From Planctomycetota bacterium (GTDB taxonomy: Bacteria > Planctomycetota > Brocadiia > Brocadiales > Bathyanammoxibiaceae), in the NCBI GenBank assembly GCA_030598065.1, contig JAUVQR010000048.1, forward strand, positions 1 to 8,444: DNA of 8,444 bases, read 5' to 3'. Position 1 is the stretch's first letter. The number at the start of each line of letters is the position of its first letter. This document shows, piece after piece, positions 1-6,509 of the stretch. The position numbers and the translations under genes were made by a program. The notes under the pieces are model-generated. The model was not told the origin of the DNA. It searched no databases and worked only from the letters and a program-made list of their open reading frames with translations.

Positions 1-413
1 CTCAGGTTGGCTTCCCTCATATCAACGTCCGTCATATTTGCTCCGCTCAGTATAGCCTGGGTCAGGTTTGCCCCCTTCAGGTTAGCATGGCCCAGGTTGG
101 TATTTTCCAGGTTGGCGTCACTCAGATCCGCGTCTTCCAGGTTGGCATTTTCCAGATTGGCGCCACTCAGGTCCGCGTCCTGTAGATGGGCGTCGCTGAG
201 GTCAACGCCTTCCAGGATGATACCGCTCAGGTCCACGCCCTGCAGGTCGCAGTGAGTGCACTCCCCCGTGTCCAGCAATTTCTTACGGTTGGTCTCCGTG
301 TTGCCGTCACCATTACCATGGACCGGCCGTAACCCGGCGACCGGGCTTATACCAAAAAAGCCAGTCGCGACCAAAAGCGAAGCGGTAAATAACGACATCT
401 TGATACGGGCCAT
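1..413 (-). CDS. Exported pentapeptide-repeat protein (partial, C-terminus off the window)
   Basis: The gene reads leftward from an ATG at 413-411 and stays open for 137 codons to the window edge, so the C-terminus is missing. Residues 1-27 look like a Sec signal peptide: basic MARIK, then a hydrophobic stretch, then SPVAG. A polar linker follows, then a CxxC pair (C52, C55) in TGECTHCDLQGVDL. From about residue 56 onward every fifth residue is Leu, Ile or Met in A(D/N)LxX pentads, for example DLSGANLENANLEDADL. This is the classical pentapeptide repeat, known to fold as a right-handed four-sided beta helix. A CxxC just before the repeats is common in this family. The function is unknown; binding or scaffolding is the usual guess. 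A Shine-Dalgarno AGAGGG lies 8 nt upstream of the ATG, and a TATAGT box lies at 439-434 on the same strand, without a clear -35. Confidence 0.85.
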   Translation of the reverse strand, partial: MARIKMSLFTASLLVATGFFGISPVAGLRPVHGNGDGNTETNRKKLLDTGECTHCDLQGVDLSGIILEGVDLSDAHLQDADLSGANLENANLEDADLSDANLENTNLGHANLKGANLTQAILSGANMTDVDMREANL

Positions 414-556
414 TCTCTGAACCCTCTTTCTATACTATAGTCCGGGCCTGTGTTTTACGTCTCCTTTCATAGCACAACACGCTTCTATAAACAACACGTT
501 TTCCCCAAAAACATTCATGAGACATAAATTAAAAAACAGACAAAGACAGGTGGTAA

Positions 557-575
557 AAGCCGGTTAGGCCGGCTT
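557..575. repeat. Short inverted repeat in the divergent intergenic region
   Basis: Arms AAGCCGG (557-563) and CCGGCTT (569-575) pair perfectly around TTAGG. Read on the minus strand the hairpin is followed by only four T, so it is at best a weak terminator-like structure. No gene lies upstream on that strand within the window to be terminated. It sits between two genes that read away from each other. Confidence 0.4.
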
Positions 576-576
576 G

Positions 577-604
577 CCCCTGCCCCCTTCCCTCCTTCCC
601 TCCC
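577..604 (-). other. G-rich tract with G-quadruplex potential
   Basis: The plus strand is a nearly pure pyrimidine run. On the minus strand it contains five runs of three or more G (complements of C602-604, C598-600, C590-592, C583-587 and C577-580) separated by 1 to 5 bases. This fits the usual G3-N1-7 quadruplex pattern. It lies about 165 nt upstream of the minus-strand pentapeptide gene, on its coding strand. Whether it folds or matters is inference. Confidence 0.4.
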
Positions 605-696
605 TGATTACCCTGGGCAACGTCTGGCTGGGTTAGCAGCCGGTCCGGTCATAAACCCCCTCAAGTTTTACACTACATTTTGTCTGCCGACTCGAT

Positions 697-702
697 TATA
701 AT
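697..702 (+). promoter_or_regulatory. Candidate -10 box TATAAT
   Basis: A perfect sigma-70 -10 hexamer lies about 160 nt upstream of the pentapeptide-channel start, inside the palindrome GATTATAATC (694-703), so it could serve either strand. The hexamer 17 bp upstream (TACATT) is a poor -35, and TTTACA at 667-672 is too far away. Only the -10 is supported. Confidence 0.3.
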
Positions 703-800
703 CCCCCTCGTATCCCTATAAGAACCTGTATCTTACTGCAACGGTTATAGACGTAGGCAGCGCCACAGGCCTGCCCTGGTTCTTGCAAGATTTCGTCATG

Positions 801-829
801 TGCGGAACCGGACGTAACGTCCGGTCGCA
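801..829. repeat. Strong palindrome upstream of the pentapeptide-channel gene
   Basis: ACCGGACGT (807-815) and ACGTCCGGT (817-825) are perfect 9-bp arms around a single A. They are extended by TGCG (801-804) and CGCA (826-829) with a GA bulge. The palindrome ends 30 nt before the chosen start codon, where an operator or leader hairpin would sit. No T-run follows, so it is not a standard intrinsic terminator. Confidence 0.55.
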
Positions 830-846
830 TCGTTCCTGACAGCTAT

Positions 847-853
847 GGAGAGG
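847..853 (+). promoter_or_regulatory. Ribosome binding site deciding the start at 860
   Basis: GGAGAGG lies 6 nt before the ATG at 860. An in-frame ATG five codons earlier (845) overlaps this site and has no Shine-Dalgarno of its own, so 860 is preferred. Confidence 0.6.
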
Positions 854-859
854 ACGTCC

Positions 860-2670
860 ATGTTACGGTCAATATTGCAGTCTATACACAGTGGTTCTTT
901 CCTCCCGCTGTTACTGCTGTTTGTAGTTCCGTCACCCTGCCTTGCCCACACTGTTGAGCCGGAGGACATAACGACCGTTGAAATGCCGGGCAAGCAGGCC
1001 GGCGCCGCATACGCCGATAAAAACCTACAGGATAGTCTTCTCAAGGGAGAACCGGCACATTTTCCCAAAGACCTGCCGCAAAAAGAGCGGACGATTGAGG
1101 CCGAGTGGATTATGAAGGCCCTTGAGGATGGCGTGGAAAGGATAGATATTGAAAACGCCGTTATAACCGGCAACCTTGACTTCAGGATAGGCAAGACCTA
1201 CCACGTAAAGATTGATGAACGGGAACCGGGGTCAGACCGTGTGATGGGGCCAGGAATAAATAAACCCGTTGTTGAGGACACCCATATTATCTCTACAACC
1301 ATCTCCATAAAGGATTCCATGATATCGGGCATGGTGCTGGCAGGAGAACCATGGCGGTCTTCAGACAGGGTGGAATTCAAGAAAGACGTCAGTTTCCGCG
1401 GCACGATGCTGGGCGAGGCTGAATTTGCCTGGGCCGTGTTCAACGGCGGGGTGGACTTTTCCTGGGCGATGTTTGAAGGAGGGGCCTCCTTTAGAGGGGC
1501 CGTCTTCAAGGGCAAGTCGGACTTCCACATAACCACCTTTCAGGACCGGGCGGACCTCAGCAGGACCACATTCAAAGACGAGGCTGACTTCTCAGAGTCC
1601 ACGTTCCAGGGGGAGGCGAACTTCTTTGGCGCGGCCTTCCGTAACGACGTCGACTTTTCCCTGGCCGTTCTGGAGGGAGAAGCGCTGTTTTCCGGGGCCA
1701 GTTTCGGTGGGAACGTCAATCTCCGCCTGACCAGCTATTCGGGCCTCCAGATATCCTGGCGACAGCTTAAAGGGCGGTTGGACCGCCCGCTCAGGGTAGT
1801 GTTTGATGCCCTGGAGAAATTGAGGGAAGAGGCCAGGGCAAACGGTAAAGACATAGAATCGTTCCTGCAGGATGAGTGGCCGAAGGGGAAGGGCGTCTTG
1901 ATGGAGGACAATTATTTCGTGCCCTGGAAAGAGGTCTATATGAGACTGGTAAAAGACTTTGCTTATACCGGCGAGAAGGGCTCGAAGGATGACGCATATT
2001 ACCATTTCCGGTATCTGAGACCCATATTCAAGACAAGACGACTGGGGACGGTCTACGAGAAGGTCGCGCGCCTGCCGCAGGAGGTAAAAATCCCCGATGA
2101 CCTCAGCGCCAGGCTCGGGTACAATCCGGAGACTGGGCATTTGAGCTTCAAAGGTGTTATGTCCCGGAGGGAAAGGGATAGATTACTGCACCTCTCACAT
2201 GACGGTCCTTATAGAGATGCCGTGGAGTCACTTTATGAGAGGTCCAGGCAGCTACCGGAATACATCGTACGCCACGGCTGGTGGGAGAAGACACAGGAAT
2301 GGGCGCAGTACATCTGTTTCGGGCTTACCTGCGGCTACGGTGTCAGGCCGTTGAGACCGCTAGCCACTCTGGGGGCGCTGATTTCAGTGTTCGCCCTGAT
2401 TTATTTCTCAAAAAAACCTCGATTGACTACCAGTTTAGAGAAAAAGACAAAAAGAAGGGCAGATATAAGAATACGCACATCTCCCAGATGCCGTGGTACA
2501 TCAGGTTATACAACTGTTTCTACTTCAGTGTGGTAACCTTCTCGGCGCTGGGTTATGGTGACATAAAACCGATGGGCGGTTTCAAGGTGGCGGCGATAAT
2601 TGAATGCGTCCTGGGCATCACCATAGTAGCCCTCTTCGTAGTCACCCTGAGCCGCGTGTGGTTGAGTTGA
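860..2670 (+). CDS. Pentapeptide-repeat / two-TM potassium-channel fusion with a frameshift at an A7 run
   Basis: Residues 1-29 look like a Sec signal peptide ending PSPCLA. After a variable region (80-170), residues 172-290 hold repeats with Phe or Leu alternately 5 and 6 residues apart (F189, F194, F200, F205, F211, F216, F222), an 11-residue unit like those of Pentapeptide_3-type proteins. Residues 300-485 are a charged, Trp- and Tyr-rich linker. A hydrophobic helix (501-516) follows. The first frame (from 860) then loses sense and stops at 2536 (558 aa). The frame one base back continues with a linker, a pore helix and TFSALGYGD (GYGD at 2551-2562), then a second helix (about 577-597) and a stop at 2668-2670. 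This is the Ion_trans_2 (two-helix K+ channel) pattern. Joined by a -1 shift at 2410-2416 the product is 603 aa. The break may be a sequencing error, a real mutation or programmed frameshifting. The gene ends 57 nt before pntAA on the same strand. Role: probable K+ or cation channel with an extracytoplasmic repeat domain. Confidence 0.75.
2410..2416 (+). other. Frameshift site: A7 run forming slippery heptamer A_AAA_AAA
   Basis: Zero-frame codons are TCA AAA AAA CCT. The seven A lie exactly in X_XXY_YYZ phase for tandem -1 slippage. After slipping, translation reads ACC TCG ATT GAC and enters the frame that encodes the channel pore. I see no strong upstream Shine-Dalgarno stimulator and no clear downstream hairpin, which weakens the programmed-frameshift reading. 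A one-base error in the homopolymer explains it equally well. Confidence 0.6.
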
Positions 2671-2727
2671 GCAAAATGCAGGAGATTCAGCCGTTGTCCG
2701 GGAGCTACTCACGTCAGTCGAGATAAC

Positions 2728-3906
2728 ATGAAGGTATCCATACCCAAAGAGATTCAGCCGGGTGAGCGCAGGGTGGCCCTCGTACCGGCTTCCGTAAAGA
2801 GGATGACCGGGAAGGGTGTCGAGGTCGTCGTGGAAGCGGGCGCCGGAGAGAGCGCCCTGTTTCCGGATGAAGACTACCGGTCCGCCGGGGCGCGGATAAA
2901 ACCCTCCGCGGAGGCTCTATATGGGGATGCGGAAGTAATCCTCAAGGTGCACATGCCGGTCTCCAACGAGACTCTAGGCCGGCACGAGATAGACATGATG
3001 CGCGAGGGTACAGTCCTCGTCGCGCTGCTATGTCCACTGGTGTTTCACGACCGCATAAGGCGGCTGGCGGAGAGGAACATAACGGCGTTCTCGATGGACG
3101 CCATTCCAAGGATTACCGCGGCGCAGAGCATGGACGTGCTCAGTTCCATGAGTACCGTCTCCGGCTACAAGGCGGTTCTGATAGCCGCCAACGCCCTACC
3201 CAAGTTTTTTCCGATGTTCATGACCGCGGCCGGTACCGTCACCCCTGCCAGGGTACTGGTGCTCGGCACCGGAGTCGCCGGACTTCAGGCATGCGCCACC
3301 GCCAAGCGGCTCGGCGCGGTGGTGGAGGCGTTCGACCAGCGGCCCGCCGCAAGGGAGCAGGTGGAGAGCCTGGGTGTGAGGTTCGTCGAGGTGCCTCTAG
3401 GCAAGGGAGACGAGGCAGCGGCGGAGACGGCTGGCGGCTACGCGAGGGAACTCTCAGAGGACTACAAGCGGCGGCAGGCCGAACTGATACACCAACATGT
3501 CAAGCGGTCCGACGTGGTCATAACCACGGCCCTGATACCCGGCAAGATGGCTCCTATACTGATAACCAAACAGATGGTAATGGACATGAAGCCCGGCTCC
3601 GTAATAGTCGACCTGGCCGCAGACCTGGGAGGCAACTGCGAGCTGACCGAGCCGGACAAGGAGGTAACAAAACACGGCGTGTTCATAAGCGGTCTGACCA
3701 ACGTGCCCAGCACCATGCCCGTCCACGCGAGCCAGATGTACTCACAAAACGTAGAAAGATTCCTGATGCACATGTATGATAGAGAAAACTTTAAGATAGA
3801 CCTGAAGGACGAGATTACCGGCGGCACGCTCATCACATATCAGGGCAAAGTGGTCCACAAGATGACCCTGGAGTCGATGGCCGCCGCCGGAGGTGGGAGT
3901 AGATGA
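2728..3906 (+). CDS. pntAA: NAD(P) transhydrogenase subunit alpha part 1 (NAD(H)-binding domain I)
   Basis: This 392-aa protein is the soluble NAD(H)-binding component of proton-translocating transhydrogenase, which passes hydride from NADH to NADP+ using the proton motive force. The N-terminus (KEIQPGERRVALVP, 7-20) is the family signature. Residues 125-148 carry IPRITAAQSMDVLSS, with R128, Q133, D136 and S139 matching the NAD-site residues known from the Rhodospirillum rubrum domain. The Rossmann motif GTGVAG is at 180-185, with acidic D203 downstream. Y238 in GGYARELSEDY matches the mobile loop. PGKMAPILI, VDLAADLGGN (294-303) and NVPSTMPVHAS are also conserved. The length is normal for the split-subunit form. 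The ATG has only a weak GAG Shine-Dalgarno and starts one base after the stop of a 16-codon micro-ORF (2676-2726). The stop overlaps the pntAB start in ATGA. Confidence 0.96.
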   Translation: MKVSIPKEIQPGERRVALVPASVKRMTGKGVEVVVEAGAGESALFPDEDYRSAGARIKPSAEALYGDAEVILKVHMPVSNETLGRHEIDMMREGTVLVALLCPLVFHDRIRRLAERNITAFSMDAIPRITAAQSMDVLSSMSTVSGYKAVLIAANALPKFFPMFMTAAGTVTPARVLVLGTGVAGLQACATAKRLGAVVEAFDQRPAAREQVESLGVRFVEVPLGKGDEAAAETAGGYARELSEDYKRRQAELIHQHVKRSDVVITTALIPGKMAPILITKQMVMDMKPGSVIVDLAADLGGNCELTEPDKEVTKHGVFISGLTNVPSTMPVHASQMYSQNVERFLMHMYDRENFKIDLKDEITGGTLITYQGKVVHKMTLESMAAAGGGSR

Positions 3907-4193
3907 TGGAAGGTTCTGTATTAATTGGTATCTACGTCTTCGTGTTGGCGATATTCGTCGGGATTGAGCTCATATCGAAAGTACCGGTAATCCTGCACAC
4001 GCCGCTGATGTCGGGTGCCAACGCCATCTCCGGCATTATCCTGGTAGGGGCGCTGGTGTCGGCAGGTAACGAGGCGGACGTCAGGCTTACAACCGTCATC
4101 GGGATGGTGGCCGTTATCTTTGCCGCCATAAACGTGGTCGGGGGCTATTTGGTAACCGATCGCATACTCCAGATGTTCAAGAAAAGGCGGTGA
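3903..4193 (+). CDS. pntAB: NAD(P) transhydrogenase subunit alpha part 2 (membrane segment)
   Basis: This 96-aa membrane protein supplies the first part of domain II, the proton channel of transhydrogenase. Three hydrophobic helices are visible (about 5-24, 41-56 and 62-85). The conserved segment SKVPVILHTPLMSGANAIS is at 25-43, and SGANAI is the family hallmark. A basic tail (KKRR) suggests a cytoplasmic C-terminus. The start ATG overlaps the pntAA stop (ATGA, 3903-3906), which implies translational coupling. A second ATG follows at 3906. A GGAGGTGGGAG Shine-Dalgarno lies inside the end of pntAA. The length is typical of the split alpha subunit, which in Escherichia coli is fused to the NAD-binding part. 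Confidence 0.95.
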   Translation: MMEGSVLIGIYVFVLAIFVGIELISKVPVILHTPLMSGANAISGIILVGALVSAGNEADVRLTTVIGMVAVIFAAINVVGGYLVTDRILQMFKKRR

Positions 4194-4203
4194 GGACACG
4201 GCC

Positions 4204-5589
4204 ATGACACCCCAGATTATAGATTTCTCCTATCTGGTCGCGGCTGTGCTATTTATGCTTGGCCTGAAGAGGCTCAGCTCTCCGGCCACGGCGCGCGCCG
4301 GCAACAGGCTCTCCATGCTCGGCATGGCCGTCGCCGTAATAGCCACCCTGTTCAAGCAGGAAATCCTCAGTTTCACCCTTATACTGGTCGGCCTGGCTAT
4401 CGGCACCGCCATAGGCGCAGTAGCGGCCAGGAGGGTCAAGATGACCTCCATGCCGCAGATGATAGCCATATTCAACGGCTGCGGCGGCGGAGCGTCCGCA
4501 CTGGTGGCTATCTCGGAGTTCTATCGCGTGTCGCCTGATTTCAAGTCCTTCATGCTGGCCACACTGCTCCTCTCGGTTATCGTCGGCTTGGTCACCTTTT
4601 CCGGTTCTATCGTGGCCTTTGGCAAGCTGCGGGGCTCAATCAGCGGCCGGCCTATGGTATACACAGGACAGCGCGCGGTCAACGTGCTACTGGCCGCGGT
4701 CGTGATTGCTATGGCGATTGGTGTGCAGTTGTTCCCGGCCGGGGCCACCTTGTTCTGTGGCCTTATATTGCTTACCCTACTCCTGGGAGTCCTGCTGGTA
4801 ATCCCCATCGGCGGCGCCGACATGCCGGTTGTAATCTCACTGTTGAACTCACTCTCCGGCGTAGCCGTTTCAATGACCGGTTTTGTGCTTGGCAACAACG
4901 CCCTGATAATAGTCGGCTCGCTGGTCGGAGCGGCGGGCCTCATACTGACCAAATTGATGTGCGAGGCCATGAACCGTTCACTGTCCAACGTCCTGTTCGG
5001 GGCCTTCGGTGCAGTGAAGGGCGGGGTGGCTGCCGCGGGGGTGGCTGCCGTGACGACGGGCGCCGTTAAGTCTTACACCGTAGAGGACGCGGCAACGATG
5101 CTTGAGAACGCGAGGACACTGATTATCACGCCGGGTTACGGCATGGCGGTGGCCCAGGCGCAGCACGCCGTGCGGGAGTTGTCTGACGTGCTGGAAGAGA
5201 TGGGGGTACAGGTCAGGTTTGCCATCCACCCGGTCGCGGGCCGCATGCCGGGCCACATGAACGTGGTGCTGGCGGAGGCAAACGTCCCGTATGACAAGCT
5301 CTTTGCCATGGATGACATTAACGCCGACTTTGCCCACACGGACGTGGCCCTGGTGGTGGGCGCCAACGACGTGGTGAACCCTGCGGCCAAGAACGTCCCT
5401 GAGAGCCCTATCTATGGCATGCCGATTCTTAACGTGGACCAGGCCAAGACCGTGATAGTGCTAAAACGCAGTATGCGCCCCGGGTTTGCCGGTATCGAAA
5501 ACGATCTGTTTCTAAGGGACAACACCATGATGGTATTCGGCGATGCAAAAGAAACGCTGCAGAAGGTTATTTCCCACATAAAAGGTTAG
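4204..5589 (+). CDS. pntB: NAD(P) transhydrogenase subunit beta (membrane plus NADP(H)-binding domain III)
   Basis: This 461-aa protein completes the enzyme. Residues 1-285 are a chain of hydrophobic helices forming the rest of the proton channel. In MPQMIAIFNGCGGGAS (83-98) an Asn (N91) appears to stand where E. coli PntB has the channel His91; Asn at this site is seen in other natural homologues, so it need not mean loss of function. Residues 290-461 are the NADP(H) domain: ITPGYGMAVAQAQH (308-321) is the dinucleotide-binding motif, followed by RFAIHPVAGRMPGHMNVVLAEANVP in two blocks (338-362), GANDVVNPAA (386-395) and KRSMRPGFAGIEN (421-433). The length is normal for the family. It starts 10 nt after pntAB with a GAGG Shine-Dalgarno. 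The 166-nt gap after its stop shows no clear terminator hairpin with a T-run and separates it from the convergent RRM gene. Confidence 0.96.
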   Translation: MTPQIIDFSYLVAAVLFMLGLKRLSSPATARAGNRLSMLGMAVAVIATLFKQEILSFTLILVGLAIGTAIGAVAARRVKMTSMPQMIAIFNGCGGGASALVAISEFYRVSPDFKSFMLATLLLSVIVGLVTFSGSIVAFGKLRGSISGRPMVYTGQRAVNVLLAAVVIAMAIGVQLFPAGATLFCGLILLTLLLGVLLVIPIGGADMPVVISLLNSLSGVAVSMTGFVLGNNALIIVGSLVGAAGLILTKLMCEAMNRSLSNVLFGAFGAVKGGVAAAGVAAVTTGAVKSYTVEDAATMLENARTLIITPGYGMAVAQAQHAVRELSDVLEEMGVQVRFAIHPVAGRMPGHMNVVLAEANVPYDKLFAMDDINADFAHTDVALVVGANDVVNPAAKNVPESPIYGMPILNVDQAKTVIVLKRSMRPGFAGIENDLFLRDNTMMVFGDAKETLQKVISHIKG

Positions 5590-5755
5590 AAGCGAACATG
5601 CTGAGACCGTATCTGGAGAAAACCTGTTGTTTGTGAATCCGGCACAAAGCGGCGAAAGTATTATGCAGCGTTGAAGGTGGGTTATGAAAACGTCTTTAAT
5701 CTGTTTCTGTTACTCTCGCCGCCGTCGGTGCAGAAAAAAGCGTGGTCTCGAAGGA

Positions 5756-6061
5756 TTAATACCGCTTTCTCTTGAAATCGCCCCCGCCTCCTCTTCCGCC
5801 CCCGCCACCTTCCTTCATTGGCTTGGCCTCGTTCACGACAATAGCGCGACCATCGACTTCCTTGCCGTTCAGTTCTTCAATGGCGGCAGCGGCATCCTCG
5901 TCACTCTCAATCTCAACAAACCCAAAACCCTTGGACCTTCCCGAGTATTTGTCCGCAATCAGGTTTGTGCTCAGGACCGTCCATTTTTCCGAAAACAACC
6001 CCTCAAGGTCCGCCTGACTGACTGAATAAGGGAGGTTGCCCACATAGAGCTTCTTGCTCAT
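5756..6061 (-). CDS. Small RRM-type RNA-binding protein with glycine-rich tail
   Basis: This 101-aa protein is a single RNA recognition motif. RNP2 is LYVGNL (5-10) and RNP1 is KGFGFVEI (44-51), both with the aromatic residues that stack on RNA bases. The beta-alpha-beta order is complete through LNGKEVDGRAIVVNEAKP (64-81). The tail GGGGGRGGGG (85-94) ends in a basic FKRKRY. This matches the bacterial RRM proteins best known from cyanobacteria, several of which are cold-induced; the cellular role here is unknown, probably binding or chaperoning single-stranded RNA. A GTGAG Shine-Dalgarno lies 8 nt before the ATG; an AAGGA directly abuts it. The leader upstream holds alternative hairpins (6107-6134). 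The gene converges on pntB. After the stop the transcript reaches a T6 run at about 5739-5734 without a convincing stem. Confidence 0.93.
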   Translation of the reverse strand: MSKKLYVGNLPYSVSQADLEGLFSEKWTVLSTNLIADKYSGRSKGFGFVEIESDEDAAAAIEELNGKEVDGRAIVVNEAKPMKEGGGGGRGGGGDFKRKRY

Positions 6062-6106
6062 TCCTTGTTCTCACTTTCTCTCTTATAAGGTAACTGTTCA
6101 AACTGC

Positions 6107-6134
6107 GCCGGAGCATATCCGGCATGATGCCGGA
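6107..6134 (-). promoter_or_regulatory. Mutually exclusive hairpins upstream of the RRM gene
   Basis: Three alternating arms are present: GCCGGA (6107-6112), TCCGGC (6118-6123) and GCCGGA (6129-6134 region). The middle arm can pair with either neighbour. The pair TCCGGCAT / ATGCCGGA (6118-6125 and 6127-6134) is the stronger, with one base between the arms. The structure lies 46-73 nt upstream of the RRM start codon, in its leader or promoter region. Its function is inferred from position only. Confidence 0.4.
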
Positions 6135-6237
6135 CCTCTTGCGACAAGTACTGCTTAGCAGACTGGAGCAATAAAGTCAACGAAGATATTATGGGCCTAA
6201 ATCCCGGACTGAGAGTTCTGAAAAAGTTTTTAATCTT

Positions 6238-6345
6238 GTCCTTCTGAGCGAGCGGAACGACTGAATTGTAGGGGCACGTTGCAACGTGCCCCTACAGCCC
6301 CTTCGCAGCCCCTTTGCTACGCTCAGGGCTTCGACTCAAAATGAC
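6238..6345. repeat. MITE/REP-like palindromic element
   Basis: The 108-bp stretch is bounded by imperfect terminal inverted repeats: GTCCTTCTGAG (6238-6248) and the complement of CTCAAAATGAC (6335-6345), 9 of 11 matching. Inside lies a perfect 30-bp palindrome (6267-6296) made of TGTAGGGGCACGTTG and its exact complement. It has no coding capacity. Similar GTCATTCTGAGC-type ends and GTAGGGGCAC palindromes occur as dispersed intergenic repeats in many environmental bacterial genomes, so this is probably a non-autonomous mobile or REP-type repeat. Copy number in this genome cannot be seen here. Confidence 0.6.
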
Positions 6346-6412
6346 GCATAGTACTGAGTGACCTTTTCAGAGGTCTGGGACTTTGATTCAGGAGTCTTCT
6401 CCGGGGTTTACG

Positions 6413-6441
6413 TTGACAGAAGAATATCGGGTGGGTAGTGT
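6413..6441 (+). promoter_or_regulatory. Candidate sigma-70 promoter of the HAO-like gene
   Basis: A perfect -35 TTGACA (6413-6418) is followed after 17 bp by TAGTGT (6436-6441), which keeps the key A at position 2 and T at position 6 of the -10. It predicts a leader of about 115 nt before the ATG at 6567. The 11-base string TTACGTTGACA around the -35 also occurs at the promoter candidate at 8116-8126. Confidence 0.45.
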
Positions 6442-6469
6442 ACAGAAAAAGTGTACCTGTAAGACCCAC
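6431..6469. promoter_or_regulatory. Inverted and direct repeats around the HAO-like promoter start
   Basis: GTGGGT (6431-6436) and ACCCAC (6464-6469) form 6-bp inverted arms that enclose two copies of AGTGTAC (6437-6443 and 6450-6456), 13 bp apart. The set overlaps the -10 and the expected start of transcription, a position suited to an operator or a leader hairpin. No known regulator can be named. Confidence 0.3.
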
Positions 6470-6481
6470 GGGCCATATCAA

Positions 6482-6509
6482 GGTCAAACCGTCAGGGTAA
6501 AACCATCGG
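6482..6509 (+). repeat. Two tandem 14-bp repeats in the cytochrome leader
   Basis: GGTCAAACCGTCAG (6482-6495) is followed directly by GGTAAAACCATCGG (6496-6509), with 11 of 14 positions identical. Each copy can form a small GGT/ACC hairpin. The pair lies in the predicted untranslated leader of the HAO-like gene. Confidence 0.4.

Noticed and set aside
7..255. Plus-strand open frame of 82 codons rich in Ser, Leu and Arg
   Set aside because: It is the complement of the pentapeptide repeats on the minus strand; its regularity comes from that repeat, and it lacks a ribosome binding site.
796..1194. Minus-strand frame of 132 codons
   Set aside because: It is antisense to the signal peptide and N-terminal region of the pentapeptide-channel gene, with no supporting features.
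2281..2670. Separate small channel gene starting at 2281
   Set aside because: The first 40 codons overlap the better-supported frame and make no sense as protein; the pore sequence is the natural continuation of the 860 gene after a one-base shift.
5590..5755. Bidirectional terminator between pntB and the RRM gene
   Set aside because: There is a short T6 run on the minus strand but no convincing stem before it, and no stem plus T-run on the plus strand.
5684..6025. Plus-strand open frame opposite the RRM gene
   Set aside because: It is antisense to a clear RRM domain and shows no domain or ribosome binding site.
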